Below are positions 6,679-15,096 of a stretch of DNA of 45,383 nt, in pieces. The notes under the pieces are model-generated. The model made no database searches. It had not been told where the DNA came from and saw only the letters and a program-made list of their open reading frames with translations. The stretch is from Actinomycetes bacterium (GTDB lineage Bacteria > Actinomycetota > Acidimicrobiia > Acidimicrobiales > Acidimicrobilacustridaceae), in assembly GCA_029782025.1 (NCBI GenBank), contig JAKOVR010000062.1, positions 1-45,383 of the forward strand, given 5' to 3'. A program made the position numbers and the translations under genes. Within the stretch, counting starts at the first letter, position 1. Every line of letters begins with the position of its first letter.

Positions 6679-7596
6679 GTGCATGACCCCCGCTTCGTCG
6701 CCCTGCCCGGCGGCCGGCTGCTCGCCTACGACGAGCACGGCGATCCGACCGGGCCGCCCGTCCTGCTGTTCCACGGCTCCCCGGGATCGAGGCTGGACTT
6801 CCTCCCCTCGGCGGTGATGCCCACCGCCGGGGACGGATCGGTCGGCGGGCGGTTCATCGCCGTCGACCGGCCCGGCGTCGGCGCCTCCGACCACCTGCCC
6901 GGTCGGCGTCTCACCGACTGGGCCGACGACGTCGCGGTCCTGGCCGACCACCTCGGGATCGACCGGTTCGCCGTGCTGGGGTACTCCGGTGGCGGGGCCT
7001 ACGCCCTGCAGGTCGCCCACGGGCTCCCCGATCGCGTCGCCGCGGTGAGCCTCGTCGGGTCCCTCGCTCCCCCGGGCGGACGTGCGTTCGATGACGGCAC
7101 CGGCCTCGGTCCCCGGATCGGGCTCGAGCTGGCCCGGTCCCTCGGTCGGGTGGTCGAGCTCGGGATGGTCGTGGCCAACCGCGCCCTGGCGGCCCTCCCC
7201 GACCTGGCCATCCTGGTGGGCACGGCCGAGATGTGCGCGGCCGACCGGCAGCTGCTCTCCACCCCGGCCCTGCGCGACAACCGCGTCCTGGCCTACCGGG
7301 AGGCGGCCCGCCACGGCACTCGGGGGCCCGTCCACGACGTCGGCCTCGTCGCCGGCGACTGGGGCTTCGATCTGGGCGAGGTCGACGCGCCGGTCACGGT
7401 GTGGGCCGGGGCCGACGACAACTTCGTGCCGCTGGCCCAGACCCGCCACCTGGTGGAGGCCCTCCCCCGCGCCCGGCTCGAGCTCCTGCCCCACGCCGGG
7501 CACACCGTGCTGTTCTCCCACGGTGTCCACATCCTCGGCCGCCTGGTGGCCGAGAGCGCGAACCCGGGCGAGCCCGCCCGCGATCCCGTACGCTGA
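6679..7596 (+). CDS. Alpha/beta hydrolase
   Basis: 305 residues of the alpha/beta hydrolase superfamily. The oxyanion region is LLFHGSPGSRLDF, the nucleophile elbow is GYSGGG with Ser103, the acid region is WAGADDNFVP and the catalytic His is in LLPHAGHTVL, so the triad appears complete. No signal peptide; a cytosolic esterase, epoxide-hydrolase-like or haloperoxidase-like enzyme is possible. GTG 6679 is preferred because GCATCAT ends eight bases before it, as in leaderless genes, and conserved sequence starts at once; ATG 6631 in frame would add 16 residues and lies inside the palindrome. Confidence 0.83.
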   Translation: MHDPRFVALPGGRLLAYDEHGDPTGPPVLLFHGSPGSRLDFLPSAVMPTAGDGSVGGRFIAVDRPGVGASDHLPGRRLTDWADDVAVLADHLGIDRFAVLGYSGGGAYALQVAHGLPDRVAAVSLVGSLAPPGGRAFDDGTGLGPRIGLELARSLGRVVELGMVVANRALAALPDLAILVGTAEMCAADRQLLSTPALRDNRVLAYREAARHGTRGPVHDVGLVAGDWGFDLGEVDAPVTVWAGADDNFVPLAQTRHLVEALPRARLELLPHAGHTVLFSHGVHILGRLVAESANPGEPARDPVR

Positions 7597-7597
7597 T

Positions 7598-7618
7598 CCC
7601 CGCCAGCGTCCCGCGGGG
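7598..7618 (+). terminator. Possible hairpin after the hydrolase gene
   Basis: ccccgc (7598-7603) can pair with gcgggg (7613-7618), a 6-bp GC stem right after the stop codon. No U-tract. It would overlap the alternative GTG 7618 of the next gene, which argues for its ATG at 7642. Confidence 0.3.
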
Positions 7619-7641
7619 TGTCGCTGGTGGCCGGGGGCGCC

Positions 7642-9741
7642 ATGGATGCCGATCGGTTCGAGGTGCTGGTCCAGCACAGCTACGACGCCATCGTTCTCAC
7701 TGATGCGTCGAACGCGATCGTCTACGCCACCCCCGCCGTGCGCCAGATGTTCGGCTTCGAGCCCGAGGCGCTCATCGGGCGCAACGGCTTCTCCTTCGTG
7801 CACCGGACCGACCGGGGTGGCGCGGTGGAGCGGGCCCGCGGCCTGCTGGCTCGCCCGGACGGCACCACCCGGGCCGAGATGCGGGTCCGCCACGCCGACG
7901 GCTCGTATCGCTGGTGCGAGTGCACCAGCGTCAACCTCCTCGATCACGCCGGGGTGGGGGCGGTGGTCAACTCCTTCCGCGACATCACCGACCGGAAGGC
8001 GGCCGAGGAGCTGGCGGCCCGGGCCGAGAGCCGGCTCCAGGCCCTGCTCGAGCACGCCGACGGGGTGATCCTCCTCGCCGACCGGGACGGCTACGTCACC
8101 TGGGCGAGCCCCGGGGCCGAGCGCCTCTGGGGATGGTCGGCCGACACACTCCTCTCGCGGCAGATGATCGCCGCCGTCCATCCCGACGATCAGCGCGAGA
8201 TCATCCGCCAGTACCGCAAGATGGCCTCGGCCCAGCGGCTCACCGTCCGGGTCGACGGTCGGATGCGCCACGGCGACGGCACCTGGCGCTGGTACGAGTC
8301 GGTGTTCACCAACTGCCTCGACGACCCCGCGGTCGGCGGCGTGATCGCCAACGTCCGCGACATCACCGACCGCGTGCTGGCCGACCAGGCCCTCCGCAAC
8401 TCCGAGGCCCAGCTCGAGCACCAGGCCACCCACGACGCCCTCACCCGGCTCCCGAACCGCACGCTGCTGCACGACCGGCTCGACACGGCGCTGGCCCGGG
8501 CGCGTCGGACGGGTACCACGGTCGCCGTCGTCCTGGTCGGCGTCGACCACTTCCAGGTCGTCAACGAGGGTCGGGGCCACGCCTTCGGCGACGCCACCCT
8601 GCGGGCCGTGGCCGAGCGGCTGGCCACCCATGCCCGATCGGGCGACACGCTGGCCCGCTTCGGCGGCGACCAGTTCGTGATCGTCGCCGACGACCTCCGG
8701 GACGAGCGCGAGGCGATGGATCTGGCCGACGCCGTGGTGCGGGCCTTCGACCACCCGCTCTCGGTCCGGACGGAAGCCGATCCCGACCCTGCCGAGTTGT
8801 TCCTCGCCGTCAGTGTGGGGGTGGCCGTCGACCGCGGCCACGATGCCGAGCCGGGCGAGCTCCTCCGCGACGCCGATGGCGCCCTGGCCACGGCCAAGAG
8901 CCGTGGCGGCGGCCGTTCCGTCCAGTTCGTGGCCGGGGCGAGGGAGATGGCTCGCGAACGGCTGCACCTCGAGACCGAGCTCCGCCGGGCGATCCTCCGC
9001 CACCAGTTCCAGGTCCACTACCAACCGGTGGTGGACCTGCGGACCGGCGCCGTCGCCTCCGTCGAGGCCCTCGTGCGGTGGCAGCACCCCCAGCGCGGGA
9101 TGCTCCTGCCGGGCAGCTTCATCGACGTGGCCGAGGAGACCGGCCTCATCATCCCGTTGGGGGCCTGGGTGTTCGACGCGTCGTGCCGGCAGCTCGTCGA
9201 GCTGCACGACGTCCTCGGCGGCCAGCGGGCCCCGCTGTCGGTCGGCATCAACCTGTCGGCCCGGCAGTTGGCCGAGGACGGGCTGATCGACGACATCGGC
9301 AACGTGCTGGCGGCGACCCCGATCCACCCGGGCCACGTCTGTGTGGAGGTCACCGAGAGTGCGGTCATGCGCGATCCGTCGGCCACGGCCGACCGCCTGG
9401 CCGAGCTCCGGGTCTTCGGTCTGCGGGTCGCCATCGACGACTTCGGGACCGGGCAGGCGTCGTTCTCCTACCTCCGCGACCTGCCCGTCGACGTGCTCAA
9501 GATCGACCAGTCCTTCGTCCAACCCATGGAGCAGGACCCCCAAGCCGCCGACCTCGTCGCCGGGATCGTCGGCCTCGGCCACACGCTCGGTCTCGAAGTC
9601 GTGGCCGAAGGGGTGGAGACCGACGGGCAGCTCCAGCTGCTGCGCGACCTCGGGTGCGACCGGGCCCAGGGCTTCCTCTTCAGCACGGCGGTCGCTCCCC
9701 GGGCCGTCGTCGACCTGCTCCGCTCCCGCCCCACTTGGTGA
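7642..9741 (+). CDS. PAS-PAS-GGDEF-EAL cyclic-di-GMP signalling protein
   Basis: 699 residues. Two PAS domains (about 1-120 and 130-245, each ending FRDITDRKAAEE or VRDITDRVLADQ) are followed by a GGDEF domain (255-425) and an EAL domain (435-690). The cyclase motif reads FGGDQF, with Gln344 in place of Glu, although an RSGD inhibitory site precedes it. The EAL domain keeps EALVRW, GINLSARQL, EVTESAVM, DDFGTG, LKIDQSFV and AEGVET, so phosphodiesterase activity is expected. No membrane segment, so a cytosolic sensor. ATG 7642 is preferred to GTG 7618, which falls in a hairpin; the first PAS domain begins directly after ATG 7642. Confidence 0.9.
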   Translation: MDADRFEVLVQHSYDAIVLTDASNAIVYATPAVRQMFGFEPEALIGRNGFSFVHRTDRGGAVERARGLLARPDGTTRAEMRVRHADGSYRWCECTSVNLLDHAGVGAVVNSFRDITDRKAAEELAARAESRLQALLEHADGVILLADRDGYVTWASPGAERLWGWSADTLLSRQMIAAVHPDDQREIIRQYRKMASAQRLTVRVDGRMRHGDGTWRWYESVFTNCLDDPAVGGVIANVRDITDRVLADQALRNSEAQLEHQATHDALTRLPNRTLLHDRLDTALARARRTGTTVAVVLVGVDHFQVVNEGRGHAFGDATLRAVAERLATHARSGDTLARFGGDQFVIVADDLRDEREAMDLADAVVRAFDHPLSVRTEADPDPAELFLAVSVGVAVDRGHDAEPGELLRDADGALATAKSRGGGRSVQFVAGAREMARERLHLETELRRAILRHQFQVHYQPVVDLRTGAVASVEALVRWQHPQRGMLLPGSFIDVAEETGLIIPLGAWVFDASCRQLVELHDVLGGQRAPLSVGINLSARQLAEDGLIDDIGNVLAATPIHPGHVCVEVTESAVMRDPSATADRLAELRVFGLRVAIDDFGTGQASFSYLRDLPVDVLKIDQSFVQPMEQDPQAADLVAGIVGLGHTLGLEVVAEGVETDGQLQLLRDLGCDRAQGFLFSTAVAPRAVVDLLRSRPTW

Positions 9742-9760
9742 GTGGGCCGGATGGCCCATT
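9741..9760 (+). terminator. Hairpin after the GGDEF-EAL gene
   Basis: tgggcc (9743-9748) and ggccca (9753-9758) flank a ggat loop directly after the stop codon. No U-tract follows, as is common for actinobacterial terminators. Confidence 0.4.
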
Positions 9761-9818
9761 GGCGCAGGTGGTCGCGCCGTCCGCTTGCCTTCCGGCCGCT
9801 GCGCGCCGATGGAGTCGC

Positions 9819-11510
9819 ATGCGCCTCCGTGTCCTCGTCGCGTCCGTCATCCCGGCCCTCGTGCTCACCGCGTGCTCGTCGACCGCCGGGCCGCAGAGCG
9901 CCGGCGGCGCCGGTCCCTCCACCACGGCCAGCGGGGACAAGATCCCCACGGCGGTGACGGTCGCCCCCGGCGGTGAGCCCAAGCGGGGCGGCAAGCTCGT
10001 CTACGGCCTCGAGGCCGACACCGACGGCTTCGACCCCGCCGTGTCCCGGATGGTGGCCAACGGGCTCATCATGGCCAACGCCGTCTACGACCCCCTCGCC
10101 GCCTTCGCCGCCGACGGCTCGGCCAAGCCGTACCTGGCCGAGAAGATCGAGCCGAGCGCCGACTTCCGCACCTGGACGATCACCCTCCGCAAGGGCATCA
10201 CCTTCCACAACGGCGAGCGCCTCGACGCCGACGCCGTGATGAACCACTTCTCGAAGATGCGCAAGTCGCCGCTCACGAACGCCGCTCTCGACCTCATCGA
10301 CGAGACGACCCCCACGACCAAGATCGACGACCCCACCTTCAAGGTGAACATGCTCGAGCCCTGGGCCCAGTTCCCCGTGCTGCTCACGGGGCAGCTCGGC
10401 ATCGTGCCGTCGCCGGCCTTCTATGCCGAGCCCGACCCCAAGAAGCGCTCCAACTCCCCCATCGGCACCGGGCCGTTCAAGCTCCTGAGCCGTGAGCCCA
10501 ACGTCCGAACCGAGCTCGTCCGCAACCCGGACTACTGGCGCAAGGACGAGCGGGGAACCCAGCTCCCCTACCTCGACGGGGTCGCCTTCACGTTCTTTCC
10601 CCAGAACGTCGCTCGGGACGAGGCCCTCGACCGGGGCGACATCAACATGATGTTCACGACCTTCGGCAGCTCGGAGCGCCGCCTCACCCAGTGGGCCAAC
10701 GAGGGAAAGATCCAGGTGGTGCGCGACACCGGGAGCGAGGAACAGGTCTTCCTCGAGCTCAACATGGATGCGCCGCCCCTCGACGACCTGCGGGTGCGCC
10801 AGGCGATCAACTACGCCATCGACCGCAAGGAGTACGTGAAGATCAGCGACGACGAGGAGGCGTGGATCCGCAACAACGTCTTCAGCCCGTCGTCCCCGTG
10901 GTTCGCCGACGTCGGGACCCCTCCGTTCGATGCGGCCAAGGCCAAGGACCTCGTCGCCGCCTACACGAAGGAGAAGGGGCAGAAGCCGACTTTCGCCATC
11001 AAGACCAACGACTCGGTCGAGAACCAGAAGCTGGGACAGTGGTTCGCCGACCAGCTGAACAAGGTGGGGATGGACGTCAAGGCCCTCTCGTCCGCGATGG
11101 AGACGTTCCCGACCGAGCTCGTCTTCGGCAAGTACGAGGTCGGGTACGTCCGCCAGTTCGGTGCGCCGGACCCCGAGGGTGACGCCTACTGGTTCCTGAG
11201 CAAGAACGCGTCGAAGCCCGGCGAGGGTCGCCTCGGCCTCAACATCGCCCGGCTGCGCGACCCCGAGATCGACAAGGTGCTGGCCGAGGCGCGGGCCACC
11301 ACCGACGCGGAGACCCGGAAGAAGGCCTACCGCCGGTTCCAGGAGCGGATCACCGAGCTCGTCCCCTACGTGTGGCTCACGGCCAGCGTGAAGATGATCG
11401 CCACCGACAAGCGGGTACGGGGCATCACCAACGGCCCGCTCCCCGACGGGTCCCCCTCGATGCCGATCGTGACCGGGGTGACGCGCCTGTCGAGCGTCTG
11501 GCTGGCCTGA
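9819..11510 (+). CDS. ABC transporter family 5 solute-binding lipoprotein
   Basis: 563 residues. The signal peptide ends in the lipobox LTAC with Cys19, followed by a short Ser/Gly/Ala linker. The body matches periplasmic-binding family 5 (oligopeptide, nickel or dipeptide type): KRGGKLVYGLEADTDGFDP at the N-terminus, AEKIEPSADFRTWTITLRKGITFHNGE, SNSPIGTGPFKL and RVRQAINYAIDRKEY. It would deliver a peptide-like ligand to an ABC importer, but no permease or ATPase gene is nearby, so it is an orphan or serves a transporter encoded elsewhere. ATG 9819 has a ggag site four bases upstream. Confidence 0.9.
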   Translation: MRLRVLVASVIPALVLTACSSTAGPQSAGGAGPSTTASGDKIPTAVTVAPGGEPKRGGKLVYGLEADTDGFDPAVSRMVANGLIMANAVYDPLAAFAADGSAKPYLAEKIEPSADFRTWTITLRKGITFHNGERLDADAVMNHFSKMRKSPLTNAALDLIDETTPTTKIDDPTFKVNMLEPWAQFPVLLTGQLGIVPSPAFYAEPDPKKRSNSPIGTGPFKLLSREPNVRTELVRNPDYWRKDERGTQLPYLDGVAFTFFPQNVARDEALDRGDINMMFTTFGSSERRLTQWANEGKIQVVRDTGSEEQVFLELNMDAPPLDDLRVRQAINYAIDRKEYVKISDDEEAWIRNNVFSPSSPWFADVGTPPFDAAKAKDLVAAYTKEKGQKPTFAIKTNDSVENQKLGQWFADQLNKVGMDVKALSSAMETFPTELVFGKYEVGYVRQFGAPDPEGDAYWFLSKNASKPGEGRLGLNIARLRDPEIDKVLAEARATTDAETRKKAYRRFQERITELVPYVWLTASVKMIATDKRVRGITNGPLPDGSPSMPIVTGVTRLSSVWLA

Positions 11511-11529
11511 GCCTCCTGGCCGTCAGGCC
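11504..11529. terminator. Possible bidirectional hairpin between convergent genes
   Basis: ggcctga (11504-11510) and tcaggcc (11523-11529) are complementary and contain the stop codons of both convergent genes. The 12-base loop and lack of a U-tract make this tentative. Confidence 0.35.
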
Positions 11530-13067
11530 GGCACCCAGGTGCCGTGGAAGCCGAACGGCACCCGCACGGGGAGGTGCACCCGGGCGATGGGCCCCTTGGC
11601 CATCGCCAGCGCGTCGAAGATGACGAGATCGCTCTTGTCCCGGGCGCGGTCGTAGCTGTAGGTCATCACCCAGCCCTCCCCTTCCCCGTCACCGCCGGGG
11701 ACGAAGACGGCCTCGCCGGCCCGTTCCCGACCCTTCGGATCCCACATGTCGGCCGCGCCCGTGGAAGCGTCGAGCCGGTACACCCCGCCCATCATGAACG
11801 GGAACGGGGTGTCGTGATCGATCATGGCGAACCACGCGTGGCGGTACGGGCGCCCGGCGAACCGACGGTCGATCCCCGGCAGGTCCATCTGCACGTCGGA
11901 CCGCTGCTCGTCGGCGATCCGACGCTGTCCGGGCGGACCGCTCACCGTCCACCGGTGCACGGCCGACGGGAGCAGGTCGCCCTTCTCGGAGAACACCTCC
12001 GGGATGCGGCAGACGTCCACCACGATGCGGTCGCCGTCGCGGTGGGCGTTGACGCCGTGGAACACGTAGCACGGGTCCATCTCGATCCACTCGACGGCTG
12101 ATCCGGGCTGATCGAAGGGCAGGATGCCGAGCCGGCTCCCGTAGGAGGGATCCCACCGGAAGGGGAAGGCACCCTTCTCCCCCTTCACCATGCGCACGGC
12201 GCCCTGGATGTCGAACAGGACCGGCCCTTCCCAGAAGATCGCTTCCCGGTCGGTGATGGCGAAGTCGTGGATCATCGTCGCCCCCTTCACCGGCACCGTC
12301 TCGCTGCGTTCGAGCCGGCCCGACGCGTCGGCGACGTGGTAGGTGAGGAACGGCGGGGCGAAGCCGTACCCGAAGAAGTGGAGCTTGCCGGTGACCGGAT
12401 CGATCTTCGGGTGGGCGGTCATCGAGGTGGTGAGGCGCCCGTCGAAGTCGTAGACGCCCACGGTGGACAGATCCTTCGGATCGATCCGGTACGGGAACCC
12501 GACCTCGCCGGAGGTGAGCAGCTTGCCGGCGTGCAGGAAAGCGCTGACGTTGCTCTGGTTCGTGCCTTGGCCGGGCGGGCCGCCGGTCAGCCCGTTCGTG
12601 CGCTTCAGCATCGACGTGGCCACCCACCGGTTGCGGTACCACACCGCCTTGCCCCCCTCGAGGCGCACGCCGTGCACCATGCCGTCACCGAGGAACCAGT
12701 GCGTCGAGTCCCCCATCGCCGGGTTGGAGCCGTTGCGCACGAACACCCCGGCCAGCGCCGGAGGGATCGCCCCGGTGATCTCGAGGGTGGTCGCGTCGGT
12801 CTCCTGGAGCACGGGGGCGAAGTTGCCCTGCATCCAGTACCCCCGCGACGGGTCATAGGTCTCCGGCGGAAGCGGCGCGCTCGTGGCCGGGGCCGCGTTC
12901 GTCGCCCCGCTGGCCGCTCCCCCGGGTGCGACCCCTCCCCCGCTGCTGCACGCGGCCAGCACCTCAGCCGCCGCCCCGGTGGCGGCGAGGACGGCCCCAC
13001 CCCCGAGGAGGCGGAGCACCGCCCGCCGGTCGGCCTCGGGCGAGTTCCTCATCTGGTCGTGGCGCAC
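11523..13067 (-). CDS. Exported carotenoid oxygenase (retinal pigment epithelium 65 / carotenoid cleavage dioxygenase family)
   Basis: 514 residues. The N-terminus has a Tat-like DRRAVLRLL (Arg14-Arg15), a hydrophobic stretch and a lipobox-like LAAC with Cys40, followed by a Gly/Ala/Pro linker, so it is probably a Tat-exported lipoprotein. The beta-propeller body shows FVRNGSNP, WFLGDGMVHGV and the four iron-ligand histidine contexts TAHPKID, MIHDFAIT, FHGVNAHRDGD and GFHGTWVP, the last at the extreme C-terminus. These enzymes cleave carotenoid, stilbene or lignin-type double bonds with non-haem iron. GTG 13067 was chosen because AAAGGAGAG stands three bases upstream; ATG 13052 is an alternative. 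Confidence 0.88.
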   Translation of the reverse strand: MRHDQMRNSPEADRRAVLRLLGGGAVLAATGAAAEVLAACSSGGGVAPGGAASGATNAAPATSAPLPPETYDPSRGYWMQGNFAPVLQETDATTLEITGAIPPALAGVFVRNGSNPAMGDSTHWFLGDGMVHGVRLEGGKAVWYRNRWVATSMLKRTNGLTGGPPGQGTNQSNVSAFLHAGKLLTSGEVGFPYRIDPKDLSTVGVYDFDGRLTTSMTAHPKIDPVTGKLHFFGYGFAPPFLTYHVADASGRLERSETVPVKGATMIHDFAITDREAIFWEGPVLFDIQGAVRMVKGEKGAFPFRWDPSYGSRLGILPFDQPGSAVEWIEMDPCYVFHGVNAHRDGDRIVVDVCRIPEVFSEKGDLLPSAVHRWTVSGPPGQRRIADEQRSDVQMDLPGIDRRFAGRPYRHAWFAMIDHDTPFPFMMGGVYRLDASTGAADMWDPKGRERAGEAVFVPGGDGEGEGWVMTYSYDRARDKSDLVIFDALAMAKGPIARVHLPVRVPFGFHGTWVPA

Positions 13068-13177
13068 GGCCTCTCCTTTCGGCCCCCGGAATTTAACACC
13101 GTTCACTCCACCGGGGGCGCTCCTGGCGCATTCCCGGGGGCGTCCGTCCAGGTTCGTCCCGCGAGCGGTCTACCCGG

Positions 13178-13183
13178 TAGCTT
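13178..13183 (+). promoter_or_regulatory. -10 box TAGCTT of a likely leaderless transcript
   Basis: TAGCTT ends seven bases before ATG 13191, and no Shine-Dalgarno sequence is present between them. Confidence 0.5.
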
Positions 13184-13190
13184 TGCCGCC

Positions 13191-14474
13191 ATGTCGCGCC
13201 GGCTCGACATCGAGCTCACCAGCACCCGACCCGACGGCTCCTGGACCTGGCGGGCCGCCGGGGCCAAGCAGCCCAAGGGCGAGATCGCCCCGGGCATCGT
13301 CCCCGAGGACGCCTCGGTGGGCGCCATCGTCCGGGCCGAGGCCGAGTTCGGGGTCGACGGCATCGAGATCGTGGCCGTCGCCCGACCGAAGGCCGACAAC
13401 CGCGTCGAGCCCGAACGGATCGTGGTCACCGGCACCCGCCGCACCGAGGAACTGGTCAACGTCACCTACGCCGAGCGGGGCAAGGGCAAGGGCCGCCGCC
13501 GCGACGACGGTGACGGCCGACGGCCTCGCGAGGGCGGTCGGGGCGACGGCGGGGACCGGCCCCGCCGTGACCGCACCGACCGAACCGACCGATCTGACCG
13601 GACCGACCGGGGCGAGCGGGGCGGCCCCCGGGGCGGGTCCCGCGACGGGCGCGGGCCACGCCGTGACGCCGCCGAGGGAGACGCCCGCAAGGGCGAGCGC
13701 CCGGCCCGGCGGCCGGTTCCCCACGAGCCCCCGCGCCTGAAGCGGCTCAAGGCCGGCCGGAAGCACCGCAACGCCCTGGTCCGTTCGCTGCCGGAGCTGC
13801 AGCAGCCGCTGGCCCGCCTCCTGCTCCGGGGCGACATCGCCGCCGTGCGCCAGGCCGTGACCCGGCAGAACGAGCTGGCGGCCAAGGACGGCCTGCCCCA
13901 GGTGTCGCTCCGCACCATCGAGGGGATCGCCGACAAGCTCCGCCCCCTGCTCCGATCGGCCGAGTGGTACGACCGGGCCGAAGCGGCCATGACCCAGCTC
14001 GACCAGCTCGACCTCCGTGACCTCCGGTCCGTGGTCGTGGCCGCCGATTCCGGCGCTCGCGACGACGAGGCCCGGGCCATGGCCGTCGAACTGCGCGCCG
14101 CGCTCACCCGCCGGGTCGACGAGGAGCACCGGGCCTGGCTCGACGAGCTGACCACCCTCCTGGCCGACGGCCGGGTGGTCCGGGCGCTGCGGCTCAGCTC
14201 CCGCCCGCCCAAGGCGGGGGCGCCGTTGCCTCCGGAGATCGCCCAACGCCTCGCCACCGCCGCCAGCAGCGGGCTCACCGCCGACACCTTCCCCGACCGC
14301 TACGCCATGCTGATCGAAGCGGTGGCGTTCTCCCCGGTGCGGTTGCAGGTCGTTCCCGAGGCGCTGCCCTCGAAGACCTCCGACGAGCTCACCGCCGCGG
14401 TCACCAAGCTCGCCGCCCGCGTGCCCCAGATCGCGCAGCGCTTCGGCATCGAGCCGGCGCCGGCCAAGAGCTGA
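13191..14474 (+). CDS. Conserved-looking protein of unknown function with Arg/Asp-repeat linker
   Basis: 427 residues, not recognised. Residues 1-95 form a compact domain rich in beta strands (RRLDIELTSTRPDGSWTWR, PGIVPEDASVGAIVRAEAEF). Residues 97-165 are low complexity, dominated by Arg, Asp and Gly, including an RTDRTDRSDRTDRG run and RGG-like steps. The C-terminal 250 residues are helical (LKRLKAGRKHRNALVRSLPELQQPLARLLLRGD, a DxVRQAVTRQN-type helix, PLLRSAEWYDRAEA). A basic disordered linker between two domains suggests nucleic-acid or ribosome association, but this is inference. The TAGCTT box seven bases upstream indicates a leaderless start at ATG 13191. Convergent with the HAD gene, five bases apart. 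Confidence 0.75.
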   Translation: MSRRLDIELTSTRPDGSWTWRAAGAKQPKGEIAPGIVPEDASVGAIVRAEAEFGVDGIEIVAVARPKADNRVEPERIVVTGTRRTEELVNVTYAERGKGKGRRRDDGDGRRPREGGRGDGGDRPRRDRTDRTDRSDRTDRGERGGPRGGSRDGRGPRRDAAEGDARKGERPARRPVPHEPPRLKRLKAGRKHRNALVRSLPELQQPLARLLLRGDIAAVRQAVTRQNELAAKDGLPQVSLRTIEGIADKLRPLLRSAEWYDRAEAAMTQLDQLDLRDLRSVVVAADSGARDDEARAMAVELRAALTRRVDEEHRAWLDELTTLLADGRVVRALRLSSRPPKAGAPLPPEIAQRLATAASSGLTADTFPDRYAMLIEAVAFSPVRLQVVPEALPSKTSDELTAAVTKLAARVPQIAQRFGIEPAPAKS

Positions 14475-14478
14475 CAGG

Positions 14479-15027
14479 TCAGGCGACCAGGGCGAGCACC
14501 TCGATCGGGGTGCGGGCGACGAGGTCGCCGTCGGCGGCGCGCGCCCGGGGGTTCCAGCCCGCCAGCACGAAGCGCACGCCGGCGCGGGCGGCCGCGGCGC
14601 GGTCGTGCTCGGTGTCGCCCACGAACACCACGGCGTCGGGCGGCAGGTCGAGGGCGGCAAGCACTGGCCCGAGGGTCTTCGGGCCGGTGAAGGCGTCGGC
14701 GAACAGCGCCACCTCCGGGAGCCAGCCGAGGCGGGCCAGCTCGGCGTGGCCCGAGCGCGGGTGCTTGTTCGAGCACACCGCCCAGCGCCCGAGCCCGGCG
14801 ACGAGGTCCACCACCCCGGGGAAGGGCTGGGTCGCGCCCGGGTCGTAGAGGTCGAGGTAGGCGTCCACGTCGACACCGAGGCGGGCACACTCGTCGGCCA
14901 GGACGTGACCGAAGGTGATGGCCTCCAGGGGGACGCCCAGCCGGACAAAGGGCGCGACCAGGGCGGCGTCGCTGTCGATCAGGGTGCCGTCGAGGTCGAA
15001 CACGAGAGCCGCCGGCGCTGCTGCCAT
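14479..15027 (-). CDS. HAD-superfamily hydrolase (phosphoglycolate-phosphatase-like)
   Basis: 182 residues, with all HAD motifs: LVFDLDGTLIDSD (motif I) near residue 8, VCSNKHPRSG (motif II region), the conserved Lys in FTGPKTLG, and VFVGDTEHDRAAA (motif IV). The cap is a short helical domain between motifs I and II, as in small phosphoglycolate phosphatase-like or pyrophosphatase-like enzymes. The substrate is probably a small phosphate ester. ATG 15027 is preceded by TAGCCT (15040-15035) seven bases upstream, suggesting a leaderless transcript. It diverges from the crotonase gene with 69 bases between starts. Confidence 0.85.
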   Translation of the reverse strand: MAAAPAALVFDLDGTLIDSDAALVAPFVRLGVPLEAITFGHVLADECARLGVDVDAYLDLYDPGATQPFPGVVDLVAGLGRWAVCSNKHPRSGHAELARLGWLPEVALFADAFTGPKTLGPVLAALDLPPDAVVFVGDTEHDRAAAARAGVRFVLAGWNPRARAADGDLVARTPIEVLALVA

Positions 15028-15034
15028 CGCCGGG

Positions 15035-15040
15035 AGGCTA
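15035..15040 (-). promoter_or_regulatory. -10 box TAGCCT of a likely leaderless transcript
   Basis: On the minus strand TAGCCT ends seven bases before the HAD gene's ATG at 15027. Confidence 0.45.
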
Positions 15041-15084
15041 CCGGGCGGGGCTCGGCGCCTTGGGCACCCGGCGGCGGCGGCTTG

Positions 15085-15090
15085 TAGGGT
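15085..15090 (+). promoter_or_regulatory. -10 box TAGGGT of a likely leaderless transcript
   Basis: TAGGGT followed by six bases and ATG 15097 of the crotonase gene; no Shine-Dalgarno site. Confidence 0.5.
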
Positions 15091-15096
15091 GCCGCC

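Noticed and set aside
6667..9759. Very long minus-strand open frame (about 1030 codons)
   Set aside because: It is the antisense of the hydrolase and GGDEF-EAL genes, made open by the GC-rich codon bias; composition is Gly/His/Val/Asp-rich with no domain.
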